This document shows positions 16,842 through 25,518 of a stretch of DNA of 42,237 nt, piece by piece. The stretch comes from JBMNSK01 sp050945155 (lineage in GTDB: Bacteria > Actinomycetota > Coriobacteriia > Coriobacteriales > Eggerthellaceae): the NCBI GenBank assembly GCA_050945155.1, contig JBMNSK010000009.1, positions 1 to 42,237 of the forward strand, read 5' to 3'. Each line of letters begins with the position of its first letter. Position 1 is the stretch's first letter. A model generated the notes under the pieces. The model was not told the origin of the DNA. It did not search any database and was given only the letters and a program-made list of their open reading frames with translations. The position numbers and the translations under genes were made by a program.

Positions 16842-17638
16842 GCAACGAAAACATTCCACCCTTACCTGATTTAGGAACAAAGACAGATGAGATAACCATG
16901 TTTGCCGGGCCTTGCTCGGTTGAGTCGGAAGAGCAGTTTAATGAAGTTGCTGAGTGTGTAGCTTCAGAAGGACTGCGTTGGATTCGTGGTGGCGCTTTCA
17001 AGCCGCGCACGAACCCGCATTCATTCCAGGGTCTAGGCGAAGAGGCGCTTAAAATCATGCAGGCTGGTGGCAAGAAATACGGGCTGCAAACACTAACCGA
17101 AGTTATGGACTCTGAACACATTGCTATGGTGCAGAGTTACTGTGATGGTATTCAGGTTGGTGCGCGCAACTTCCAAAACTTCAGCCTCTTAAAAAACATT
17201 GGCATGGCAACGGCAAAAACCCAGTCCATGGTTTTGTTTAAGCGTGGATTTGCTGGCACTATTTCTGAGTGGCTCAATGCAACTGAGTATCTGACTCAGG
17301 CGGGAAATCATAATATTGTGCTTTGCGAACGAGGTCTACGTACATTTGAAACCGCAACCCGTTTTACTCTAGATATATCGGCTGTACCGGTTATTCACCA
17401 GCAAAGCCTCTATCCAATCTGTGTTGATGTTTCTCATGCTGCAGGTAGGCGTGATTTGATTCCGTCTCTTGCAAAGGCTGCTGTTGCTGCGGGTGCAGAC
17501 TCAATCATGATTGAGGTTCATCCGGATCCGACCGTTGCTCTTTCAGATGGCCCTCAACAGCTTACGTGTTCCCAGTTCAAAGACTTACTTGCGCAGTTGC
17601 GTGAACTTGCCGCCGTTTTTGGTAAGAAAATCGTGTAG
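16838..17638 (+). CDS. aroF: 3-deoxy-7-phosphoheptulonate synthase (type I-beta)
   Basis: Condenses phosphoenolpyruvate with erythrose 4-phosphate to DAHP, the entry to the shikimate pathway. GTG start overlapping the chorismate mutase stop; 266 residues, the usual length of the core type I-beta barrel without N-terminal extension. Family signatures visible: FAGPCSVES (metal-binding Cys), RGGAFKPRTNPHSFQG, ATAKTQSMVLFKRG, ERGLRTFE, VDVSHAAGRR, and IEVHPDPTVALSDGPQQL near the end. It lacks any regulatory domain of its own, so feedback may act through the coupled chorismate mutase as in Bacillus-type enzymes (inference). The gene symbol is by analogy. Confidence 0.93.
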   Translation: MSNENIPPLPDLGTKTDEITMFAGPCSVESEEQFNEVAECVASEGLRWIRGGAFKPRTNPHSFQGLGEEALKIMQAGGKKYGLQTLTEVMDSEHIAMVQSYCDGIQVGARNFQNFSLLKNIGMATAKTQSMVLFKRGFAGTISEWLNATEYLTQAGNHNIVLCERGLRTFETATRFTLDISAVPVIHQQSLYPICVDVSHAAGRRDLIPSLAKAAVAAGADSIMIEVHPDPTVALSDGPQQLTCSQFKDLLAQLRELAAVFGKKIV

Positions 17639-17654
17639 CATATGCACCACTGAT

Positions 17655-19976
17655 ATGGATTTAGACGTATTAAACGACCCGCAGAAAGAGGCGGTCCTTC
17701 ATACTGAAGGGCCGCTTTTAGTGCTTGCTGGCGCAGGTAGTGGAAAGACGCGGGTTCTGACCTACCGCGTGGCTCATCTTATAAGCGACTGCGGGGTTGC
17801 TCCGTGGGAGATTCTCGCCATCACCTTTACCAATAAAGCTGCAGCTGAAATGCGCGAACGTTTGGGAGTCTTGGTAGGACCTCGTGTGCGTGGTATGTGG
17901 GTATCAACTTTCCACAGCATGTGCGTTCGAATTCTGCGTACCGATGCTGAGCGTATTGGTTTCACACGCAACTTTGCCATCTATGATGATGACGATTCAA
18001 AGCGCTTGGTAAAAGAAATCATGTTCGAGCTCGATATTAACCCGAAGCGCTTTCCTATTAATACGCTAAGAAACCGTATATCAACGGCAAAAAATGAACT
18101 CATAACTCCTGAGGTTTTCGAATCGCAGGCAAAAGATCCAGTTGGAAAAATTGCTGCAAAGGTATATGTTCGTTTGCAGGAGCGTCTTAAGGCCGCAAAC
18201 GCATTCGATTTCGATGACCTTCTGCTCTATACCTACCTGCTGTTTAAGCAAAATGCGGATGTTTTAGAAGCTTACCAAGAACGTTTTCGCTATATCTTGG
18301 TTGACGAGTACCAAGATACAAACCATGCCCAATACGCAATCTGTGAGCAGCTTGCTCGCAAGTATAAAAACATCATGGTGGTCGGTGATGACGACCAATC
18401 TATTTACTCATGGCGTGGCGCTGATATTCGAAACATTCTTGAGTTTGAGCAGGACTATCCCAATGCGTACGTGGTAAAACTCGAACAAAACTATCGCAGT
18501 GTGGGCAATGTGCTTGCTGCAGCAAACGCCATCATTGCAAACAATAACAATAGAAAGCCAAAGAAGCTTTTCACGGATGCAGGAGCCGGTGAGCGCATCC
18601 AGGTCTTTATGGCGGCAGACGAGCGTGATGAAGGACGCTGGATTGCCGCCCAGATAGAAAAGCGCCATGGTGAAGATAACGTTCCCTATGACGAAATAGG
18701 TGTTTTCTATCGAACCAACGCTCAAAGCCGCATGCTTGAAGATATGCTTCTGCGGGCAGGGGTGCCATATCGCCTCGTTGGCGGAACGCGGTTTTTTGAC
18801 CGTGCAGAGATTCGCGATCTTATGGCGTATTTGAGTCTTGTAGTTAATCCGGCGGACGATATTTCAGCTAAGCGTGTTATCAACACACCCCGAAGAGGAA
18901 TTGGCAAGACGACAATTTCTTATATAGAAGATCTTGCAGTTCAAGAACATATATCGTTTATTGATGCGGCTCAGCTCTGCATGGCAGATGAAAAGATTCG
19001 CCTGGCAACCCGCAAAAGCATTGGTGAGTTTACGTCTATTATTTTTGACTCGCAAAACTATGAGGGCGAGCTGCGCAATCTTGTTGAAATAGTTATTGAG
19101 CGAAGCGGGCTTATTTCGGCGCTTGAAGCAGAGCGGTCCGATGAAGCTCAGAGCCGTATCGAAAATATTAAAGAATTTCTCAGTGTAGTGAGCGAATACG
19201 AAGAAACGCACGACGATGCTGATGCACTCTTTGAAGCTCCCAAACCAGGGGAGGAAGATGAAGAAGAACCGGTCCGTGTGTTGCGCGGTGACTCGCTTGC
19301 AGATTTTATCGAGTGGGTGCGCTTGCGTACCGACCTTGACACCGTAACTGATGATGGAAGCGCTGTTACCTTAATGACTGTTCACTCCTCAAAGGGTCTT
19401 GAGTTTGACTGCGTGTTTGTGGCTGGCATGGAAGAAACGTTGTTCCCACATTCGAACTCGGTATTAGACCCGCAAGGGATTGAAGAAGAGCGCCGCCTTG
19501 CGTATGTCGCCGTGACACGTGCAAAAAAGTATCTCTACCTTACCTGCGCGCAGCAAAGACAGATTTTTGGACAAACTTCAGTCAATCCTGTTTCTCGCTT
19601 TATTCGCGAAATTCCTACGGAACTGCGTCGAACTTCAGGTATTGGTTCAACTGGTTTTTCTGGAACCGGTTGGGAGAAACGCGGCAGCAGGCGCGGCATT
19701 GCTGGGTCAGGTACCGAAGCTGGAGAGGGGAGAGTCTTTGGCCTATCGAGCGCATCCGGCTCTGGTAACCGCACCGACCGCGCATCAGCGAGCGCACAGA
19801 AGAAAAGCGGGGCCCTCCTTAGTTTTTCAAAGGGTGACGAAGTGGACCACAAAACCTTTGGTAGAGGAAAAGTCACCAAAGTGGACGGCGATGTGATTTA
19901 CGTCCACTTTGCACGACTCAATCAGACAAAGAAGCTTCTCAAAGACTTTGCACCCATTGTGAAAGTGAAGTCTTAG
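17655..19976 (+). CDS. pcrA: ATP-dependent DNA helicase, UvrD/PcrA family
   Basis: Superfamily 1A 3'-5' helicase in DNA repair and removal of recombination intermediates or replication blocks. I start at ATG 17655, which gives 773 residues and begins directly with LNDPQKEAV; the longer frame from 17511 lies inside aroF. Visible motifs: GAGSGKT (Walker A, about 26-32), TFTNKAA (Ia), VDEYQDTN (Walker B), VVGDDDQSIYSWRGAD (III), LEQNYRS (IV), TVHSSKGLEFD (V) and AYVAVTRAKK (VI). The C-terminal segment GDEVDHKTFGRGKV with a hydrophobic end matches the PcrA/UvrD Tudor-like domain that contacts RNA polymerase. The ribosome-binding site is weak. It lies 16 bp after aroF and converges with sdaA. Confidence 0.95.
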   Translation: MDLDVLNDPQKEAVLHTEGPLLVLAGAGSGKTRVLTYRVAHLISDCGVAPWEILAITFTNKAAAEMRERLGVLVGPRVRGMWVSTFHSMCVRILRTDAERIGFTRNFAIYDDDDSKRLVKEIMFELDINPKRFPINTLRNRISTAKNELITPEVFESQAKDPVGKIAAKVYVRLQERLKAANAFDFDDLLLYTYLLFKQNADVLEAYQERFRYILVDEYQDTNHAQYAICEQLARKYKNIMVVGDDDQSIYSWRGADIRNILEFEQDYPNAYVVKLEQNYRSVGNVLAAANAIIANNNNRKPKKLFTDAGAGERIQVFMAADERDEGRWIAAQIEKRHGEDNVPYDEIGVFYRTNAQSRMLEDMLLRAGVPYRLVGGTRFFDRAEIRDLMAYLSLVVNPADDISAKRVINTPRRGIGKTTISYIEDLAVQEHISFIDAAQLCMADEKIRLATRKSIGEFTSIIFDSQNYEGELRNLVEIVIERSGLISALEAERSDEAQSRIENIKEFLSVVSEYEETHDDADALFEAPKPGEEDEEEPVRVLRGDSLADFIEWVRLRTDLDTVTDDGSAVTLMTVHSSKGLEFDCVFVAGMEETLFPHSNSVLDPQGIEEERRLAYVAVTRAKKYLYLTCAQQRQIFGQTSVNPVSRFIREIPTELRRTSGIGSTGFSGTGWEKRGSRRGIAGSGTEAGEGRVFGLSSASGSGNRTDRASASAQKKSGALLSFSKGDEVDHKTFGRGKVTKVDGDVIYVHFARLNQTKKLLKDFAPIVKVKS

Positions 19977-20013
19977 CTATTCTGTTTTGCAGGCGATTAC
20001 GTCTGGGCAAGTT

Positions 20014-21672
20014 TTACAGGGCGGCGCAACCTTTACAGGCGGCACAGGCACTCGGTGTTGCGGCAAGACCGCCAAGGGCGCTTTCACGAAGCTCGAAGGG
20101 AAGTGAGCGTCCCACCGCATCCATTGCATCAACGGTTTCGTCAAAGTTGACCAAGTTATCAATGCCTGATAAAGCCATCTGGGCACAAACAAGTGCCATG
20201 GCTGCAGCGCTCGCATTTCGTTTTTGGCAAGGAACTTCAACAAGTCCGCCCACCGGATCGCAGACGAGCCCCATAAGACAGACAAGCGCATTGCTTGCCG
20301 CACTTAAGGCCTGCTTTGGAGTGCCTCCGGCCATTTCGACAACCGCTGCAGCTGCCATTGCAGCGGCACTGCCGACTTCAGCCTGACATCCACCTTCAGC
20401 ACCTGAAACAGTAGAATTTCGCGTAATTAAATATCCGATACCGGCAGCAGTAAGCAGGCCCTGGCGCAGCTTATCGTCGGAATAGTCGCGCTCTTCGGCA
20501 AGAGCCAGTAAAACTCCGGGTAGTACACCTGCAGACCCTGCTGTCGGTGCCGCAACGATACGACCCATAGACGCATTCGTCTCGAGCACGGCCATAGCAT
20601 AGGTGGCTGCCTTCGCGGTCAAGGAATCACAAGGTGCATCCTTGGTTTCACTTGCCTGCGCGAACTTTTTTGACTCCCCACCAATTAAATCGCCCAACGA
20701 TTTGTGGGGTGTCTTAAGTGGGATAAACGCTGCCTCTCTCATGACATCTAAAACACGGTTTAAGTAGGCATCAATATCAAGTGGTTTTTCTTCTAGTGTT
20801 CTCAGCGCTTCTTCACGACGTCTGGTTGCCTCTCCGATAGAAATGTGCGACTCATCGCAGCGCTGCAATAGCTCGACACCATCAGAAAATCCGGCGTGCT
20901 CGAATCGCTGTTCAATTTCTTCAGGAGGAATGCTGAGGTGGTTGTAATAGACCTGTTCAGCTTCCTTATTCATCTCAGTAAGATTAAGCGCACTTCTTTC
21001 TGAAGCAGGAACCAGTCGCACCGACAGCACGCCATCAGATTGACGAATAAGGTCTAAGGTTTCTGCAGAAATCTCATCGTCTATTTCCATGACGGTATAC
21101 GCGATAGACCCGCGGTGCGTACGGTACATGGTCGTCGTAGCAATGTTTACCTGGGCCTCTGCTAAGCAGTTTGCAATACGTGCGAGTACGCCACGTATAT
21201 CGCGTTGCTTAATAACTAAGTTTGCGTGTTCGCCTGTGATATTTACGTAAATTTCATCAATGCGCGTGATGGCGGCAGCACCGCCGCCGATGCTTTCGCC
21301 ACGCACAGTAAGCGTGTCGCCGGACTTTGTTTCCATTTCAATATCAACGGTATTTGGGTGACTTATGTTGTCGTTGTCATAGGAGCGAACAAAGTCTATC
21401 TGCATACCCTTGGCCCGCGCATGGACAAAAGAATTGCGGATTTCAAGGTCATCGGGTTGCATACCAAGTATTCCAGCAACAAGAGCACGGTCTGTTCCAT
21501 GACCGGACTGCGTATGAGAGAAAGACCCGTAGAGGGTAAACTTCACACGAAGCGGCTCTTCTTCCATAAGGCTGCGTGCCATCTTGGCAATGCGAAGCGC
21601 GCCTGCGGTGTGCGAGCTTGAAGGTCCGACCATAATCGGACCGATGATGTCAGTTAATCCTAAAAGTGCCAT
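20014..21672 (-). CDS. sdaA: L-serine ammonia-lyase, iron-sulfur-dependent, single chain
   Basis: Deaminates L-serine to pyruvate and ammonia with a [4Fe-4S] cluster; 552 residues. The N-terminal beta-type part contains GPSSSHTAGALR, followed by an ACT-like segment (LVIKQRDIRGVLARIANCL, about 180-250). The alpha-type catalytic part contains APTAGSAGVLPGV, NSTVSGAEGGCQAEVGSAAAM and DPVGGLVEVPCQKRN, and the cysteine-rich tail ends ACAACKGCAAL. The Cys residues at GGCQAE, VPCQKRN and the tail fit cluster ligands. The order is beta then alpha in one chain, as in E. coli SdaA-type proteins but with an ACT domain. Divergent from the pyrophosphatase gene. ATG start at 21672. Confidence 0.95.
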   Translation of the reverse strand: MALLGLTDIIGPIMVGPSSSHTAGALRIAKMARSLMEEEPLRVKFTLYGSFSHTQSGHGTDRALVAGILGMQPDDLEIRNSFVHARAKGMQIDFVRSYDNDNISHPNTVDIEMETKSGDTLTVRGESIGGGAAAITRIDEIYVNITGEHANLVIKQRDIRGVLARIANCLAEAQVNIATTTMYRTHRGSIAYTVMEIDDEISAETLDLIRQSDGVLSVRLVPASERSALNLTEMNKEAEQVYYNHLSIPPEEIEQRFEHAGFSDGVELLQRCDESHISIGEATRRREEALRTLEEKPLDIDAYLNRVLDVMREAAFIPLKTPHKSLGDLIGGESKKFAQASETKDAPCDSLTAKAATYAMAVLETNASMGRIVAAPTAGSAGVLPGVLLALAEERDYSDDKLRQGLLTAAGIGYLITRNSTVSGAEGGCQAEVGSAAAMAAAAVVEMAGGTPKQALSAASNALVCLMGLVCDPVGGLVEVPCQKRNASAAAMALVCAQMALSGIDNLVNFDETVDAMDAVGRSLPFELRESALGGLAATPSACAACKGCAAL

Positions 21673-21883
21673 AAAATCACTTCCGTATGTCCTATTACCA
21701 GGTGAACGTAATTTTTATCACCGTTTTGCCTTGTTTAGGTTGTAAAGTAGCGCGAAAGGTCTTGCATGCAATAGTTTTTTGGGGATTCGGTAATTAATAT
21801 CCGATTACTACCATTACTGTGCAAGGCTGTATACAATGAAAAATCATCTATCGCCACTTGAGAAGACTAAAAGGAGAATTTCC

Positions 21884-23257
21884 ATGAGCGCCCCCACACT
21901 TGTTATGGGCCACAAAAATCCGGACAACGATGCTATCGCGTCTGCCGTGGGCTATGCGTATCTGAAAAATGAGCTTGCGAAGCGATATGCGAAAGAAGGC
22001 GAAGAGCCCGAGACCTATCTTCCGGTACGCCTCGGCCCACTTCCTCCTGAGACGGCTTGGGTGCTTGAGTCAAGTGGCATTGAGCCTCCCATGGCTATTA
22101 GTCATGTGTATGCGCGCGTACGTGATGTTATGACCCGCAACCCTTATTCCATAAACTGTCATGCCACGCTCATGGAGGCTGGTCGCACGCTGCGCCATCA
22201 CAACGTTCGTGCTCTTGTTGTTACCAACGACGATGGTACGTACTGCGGCTTGGTTACTACGCGTATGATTGCGGAGCGCTATATCAAAGCAACCGACGCT
22301 CGTGCCGAGGATGGTTCAAATGATATGGCCGTGGCAAGCGATCTCATTTTTTCGCTCACGCAGAAAGTGACTGATATTACCGAGCGCGAAGTACTTATCT
22401 TTGATGAAGAAGCTCTGTTACGTGATGCTATTAAAGAACTGATGGCAAGTGAACTTCGCGAAGCTGTAGTGCTCGACGAAGAAAACCGGGCCATTGGCAT
22501 TGTGACCCGAAGCGATGTCGCTGTACGCCCTCGTCGCAAGGTTATTCTTGTTGACCACAATGAAATGCGCCAAGCGGCTAGTGGTATCGAAGAGGCTGAG
22601 ATAGTAGAGATTCTTGACCACCATCGCATTGCCGATGTGTCAACATCTCGTCCTATTCAGTTCATTAACTTCCCGGTCGGCTCCTCAAGTACGATAGTCA
22701 CGCTTGAGTTTCAGCACCATGAAATTCCTGTGCCAAAAAATATTGCGCGTGTTTTGCTTTCAGCAATTCTTACCGACACGGTGCTTCTGAAGTCTCCGAC
22801 GACGGCGCTGCTTGACCACAAGATGGTCGAATATCTTTCTGAAATTGCTGAAGTGGATCCGATGGAATTTGGCCTACAGGTATTCAAGACGCGCGGAAAC
22901 GATGCAGAAATGCCGATTGAAGAACTTGTAGCTGCCGACTCGAAAGAATTCCAACTTGGCGATACGGTTGTTCTTATTGCACAGCATGAAACAGTTGATC
23001 TTGACGCTATTTTGGGTCGCGAAGATGAAATTCGTGCCTTTATGGATAAACTTCTAGAATCAAAGGGATACGAGTTCGTTCTTTTAATGCTTACCGACAT
23101 TATGGCCGAAGGAAGCCAGCTTATTTGTGAAGGTAATCGCAGTATCATCAACCGTGCCTTTGGTATCGAATGTACTGGTCATGGTGGAACCTGGATGCCA
23201 GGTGTGCTAAGCCGTAAGAAGCAGATTGCGGCCAAAATCTTAGGCATGCAACGATAG
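21884..23257 (+). CDS. ppaC: Manganese-dependent inorganic pyrophosphatase with CBS domains (family II)
   Basis: Hydrolyses pyrophosphate to phosphate in the cytosol. The ATG at 21884 follows AAAGGAG by 7 nt, giving 457 residues; an upstream ATG at 21836 is unlikely. The DHH phosphoesterase part begins with GHKNPDNDAIASA (metal ligands) and resumes with the DHH triad in ILDHHRIAD. Between them are two CBS domains (VMTRNPYSINCHATL and LIFDEEALLRDAIKELM regions), which in this subfamily bind adenine nucleotides and regulate activity. No room is left for a DRTGG domain. The DHHA2 C-terminal part contains GHGGTWMPGVLSRKKQ. The following peptidase gene starts 29 bp later and may be co-transcribed. 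Confidence 0.95.
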   Translation: MSAPTLVMGHKNPDNDAIASAVGYAYLKNELAKRYAKEGEEPETYLPVRLGPLPPETAWVLESSGIEPPMAISHVYARVRDVMTRNPYSINCHATLMEAGRTLRHHNVRALVVTNDDGTYCGLVTTRMIAERYIKATDARAEDGSNDMAVASDLIFSLTQKVTDITEREVLIFDEEALLRDAIKELMASELREAVVLDEENRAIGIVTRSDVAVRPRRKVILVDHNEMRQAASGIEEAEIVEILDHHRIADVSTSRPIQFINFPVGSSSTIVTLEFQHHEIPVPKNIARVLLSAILTDTVLLKSPTTALLDHKMVEYLSEIAEVDPMEFGLQVFKTRGNDAEMPIEELVAADSKEFQLGDTVVLIAQHETVDLDAILGREDEIRAFMDKLLESKGYEFVLLMLTDIMAEGSQLICEGNRSIINRAFGIECTGHGGTWMPGVLSRKKQIAAKILGMQR

Positions 23258-23286
23258 AAATACATAAATCGAAAGAAGGCAATTCT

Positions 23287-24393
23287 ATGAGCGAGGAGCG
23301 ATTACTTAAGCTCTTTTTGGACTTGGTGCGTATAGATAGCCCTTCACGTTTCGAAGCAGCAGTTGCAAAACGGTGCCAGGCAGAATTAGAGAGTCTTGGG
23401 TTTTCCGTTCACTTTGATAATGCCCTCGATAAGACAGAATCTAATACCGGAAACCTCATTGCCTATCTGCCGGGAACGCGTGATGGCGAAATAGTTCTTT
23501 CGTCTCATATGGATACGGTAAATCCTGGATGTGGTGTTGAGCCTCTTATAGAAAATGGCATCATACGCTCCGCAGGCGATACAGTTCTCGGCGGAGACGA
23601 TAAAGCAGGCATCGCAAGCATTCTTGAGGGTATACGGCGCGTTCTTGAATCCGGCGATGCCTATCCGTCCATGACAGTCATCTTCTCCACATGCGAAGAG
23701 CTAAGCTTACTCGGTGCACGAAACTTAGAGGCGGGTGCGGTGCCGCAGGGGGCGCCATGCTATGTATTTGATGCCGATGGGCATCCGGGTACCATCATCT
23801 ATAAAGCTCCGTGTCACTGCACCTTACAAGCTACATTCCATGGCAGGGCATCACATGCTGGTGTTGCTCCTGAAAAAGGTGTTTCTGCTATAGAAATGGC
23901 ATCGAAGGCCATATCGGCTATGCGTTTGGGACGTTTAGATGACGAGACTACAGCAAACATTGGTGTCATAGAAGGGGGCCGCGAAACGAATGTTGTTGCC
24001 GACCTCTGCGTGATAAAAGGGGAGTGTCGCTCCTTTAATGAGGAAAAGGCACGCCAGTGTCGTGAGGCTATGAGCGAAGCGTGCCTTGGCGCAGCTGAAA
24101 GTTTCGGCGGAACGGTGGAGCTTGCCTGGAACCTCGATTACCACGCTATCTCATATGAGAAAAGTGACCCCTTCATTCAAAAGATTATGTCAGCTGTAGA
24201 GTCAATCGGTCTCGAACCGGTGCTTGCTTCTTCTGGCGGAGGCGCTGATGCAAATGTCTATTGCAGTCATGGTCTTTTGGCTATTACCTTAGGAATCGGT
24301 ATGACTAACTATCATTCGGTCGATGAATATATATCAGTTAAAGACCTGGCCGATTCCGCTTCATTAGTTGAAGCTTTGATACGGCTTTCTTAA
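23287..24393 (+). CDS. M20 family metallopeptidase, PepT-like
   Basis: Zinc-dependent amino- or di/tripeptidase of 368 residues, predicted cytosolic. Metal and catalytic motifs: SSHMDTVNPG (first His and Asp), GGDDKAGIAS (bridging Asp), STCEELSLLGARN (catalytic Glu), YVFDADGHPG, and a late NYHSVDEYI His. The lid domain contains FHGRASHAGVAPEKG. It resembles the PepT/YqjE branch rather than ArgE or DapE, but substrate choice cannot be read from sequence. The ribosome-binding site GAAAGAAGG lies before ATG 23287. Possibly in one transcript with the pyrophosphatase. Confidence 0.88.
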   Translation: MSEERLLKLFLDLVRIDSPSRFEAAVAKRCQAELESLGFSVHFDNALDKTESNTGNLIAYLPGTRDGEIVLSSHMDTVNPGCGVEPLIENGIIRSAGDTVLGGDDKAGIASILEGIRRVLESGDAYPSMTVIFSTCEELSLLGARNLEAGAVPQGAPCYVFDADGHPGTIIYKAPCHCTLQATFHGRASHAGVAPEKGVSAIEMASKAISAMRLGRLDDETTANIGVIEGGRETNVVADLCVIKGECRSFNEEKARQCREAMSEACLGAAESFGGTVELAWNLDYHAISYEKSDPFIQKIMSAVESIGLEPVLASSGGGADANVYCSHGLLAITLGIGMTNYHSVDEYISVKDLADSASLVEALIRLS

Positions 24394-24467
24394 GCTGAAG
24401 AAAAGCGGTGAAATAGGCTTAAAAAGGGTCGAGTTATGGAGACTAGACACACCCGGCTGCGTGGCGT

Positions 24468-24496
24468 TTGACAACCCAGGTGACGGGTGGTAACTT
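24468..24496 (+). promoter_or_regulatory. Sigma-70-type promoter of the rpsL operon
   Basis: A consensus TTGACA (24468-24473), 17-bp spacer and TAACTT (24491-24496) lie about 80 bp before rpsL. This is the best promoter match I see in the window and fits a highly expressed translation operon. Confidence 0.65.
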
Positions 24497-24513
24497 TTGT
24501 CTCCGCGTCTTAA

Positions 24514-24536
24514 GGGCGCATTTTATATGCGCGCCC
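24514..24536 (+). promoter_or_regulatory. Hairpin in the rpsL leader
   Basis: GGGCGCAT can pair with ATGCGCGCCC across a short AT loop, with a 2-nt bulge. It is between the promoter and the rpsL start and lacks a T-run, so it is more likely a leader stability or autoregulatory element than a terminator. Confidence 0.35.
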
Positions 24537-24575
24537 AAATTCGCAGGTAGATACACATTATTAAGGAGTTTGATT

Positions 24576-24947
24576 TTGCCTACCATTAATCAATTGGTCC
24601 GCAACGGACGCAAAAAGAGCGTTGAAAAGAAAAAGACACCAGCTCTGAAAGGCAATCCGCAGAAGCGCGGCGTTTGCACTCGTGTGTATACCACAACGCC
24701 TAAGAAACCTAATTCTGCTCTGCGTAAGGTTTGCCGTGTACGCCTGGTTAACGGCATGGAAGTTACGGCTTACATTCCAGGAATTGGTCACAATTTGCAG
24801 GAGCACTCCATGGTTCTTATCCGTGGTGGTCGTGTAAAGGACCTTCCAGGTGTTCGTTATAAGGTCATTCGTGCTGCTCTTGACTGCGCTGCCGTTAACG
24901 ATCGCAAGCAGGCTCGCAGCCGCTATGGCGCAAAGCGCCCCAAGTAA
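24576..24947 (+). CDS. rpsL: 30S ribosomal protein S12
   Basis: Decoding-centre protein of the small subunit. I choose TTG 24576 because AAGGAG is 7 nt upstream and the product then begins PTINQLVRNGRKK, the conserved S12 start, at 123 residues. The conserved loops TTPKKPNSALRKV and GGRVKDLPGVRYK, sites of streptomycin-resistance mutations in other bacteria, have the usual Lys residues. First gene of the str-type operon; rpsG follows after 86 bp. Confidence 0.98.
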   Translation: MPTINQLVRNGRKKSVEKKKTPALKGNPQKRGVCTRVYTTTPKKPNSALRKVCRVRLVNGMEVTAYIPGIGHNLQEHSMVLIRGGRVKDLPGVRYKVIRAALDCAAVNDRKQARSRYGAKRPK

Positions 24948-25033
24948 GTAACGATAAGCCGCGCGGACAAGAAGGACTTGTCTAATGGATGAAATCGTTT
25001 CATCCCGAAGCGCGCAGGAGTAAAGGAGAAAGT

Positions 25034-25501
25034 ATGCGCCGTACCGCAGCAGTCCGCAAGGAAATTCAACCGGACGCAAAGTACAACAACCGTTTGGTAA
25101 CTCAACTTATTAATAAGGTACTTCTTGATGGTAAGAAGTCGCTTGCCGAAAGCATCGTATATGGTGCCTTCGATATCATCGAAGAGAAGACAGGTGAAGA
25201 TCCCCTGTCTGTATTCAAGAAGGCAATGGACAATGTTCGTCCTACGCTTGAGGTAAAGCCTAAGCGTGTCGGTGGTGCTACCTACCAGGTACCTATGGAG
25301 GTTAACTCCCGCCGTGCAACCACCCTTGCTATTCGCTGGATTGTTGACTTTTCTCGCAAACGCAAGGAACACACCATGAAAGAGCGCTTGGCCGCTGAAA
25401 TCATGGAGGCTTCTGAGGGTACCGGTGCTTCAGTAAAGCGCCGAGAGGATCTTTATAAGATGGCAGAATCTAACCGTGCGTTCTCGCACTATCGTTTTTA
25501 A
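25034..25501 (+). CDS. rpsG: 30S ribosomal protein S7
   Basis: Primary 16S rRNA-binding protein that nucleates assembly of the 30S head. The ATG at 25034 follows AAAGGAG; 155 residues, the usual length. Conserved start MRRTAAVRKEIQPD and helices KPKRVGGATYQVP and NRAFSHYR. The rpsL-rpsG gap could hold the S7 autoregulatory target known in other bacteria; I cannot assign one here. Confidence 0.98.
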   Translation: MRRTAAVRKEIQPDAKYNNRLVTQLINKVLLDGKKSLAESIVYGAFDIIEEKTGEDPLSVFKKAMDNVRPTLEVKPKRVGGATYQVPMEVNSRRATTLAIRWIVDFSRKRKEHTMKERLAAEIMEASEGTGASVKRREDLYKMAESNRAFSHYRF

Positions 25502-25518
25502 AGGGGGTAGATAAGTAG

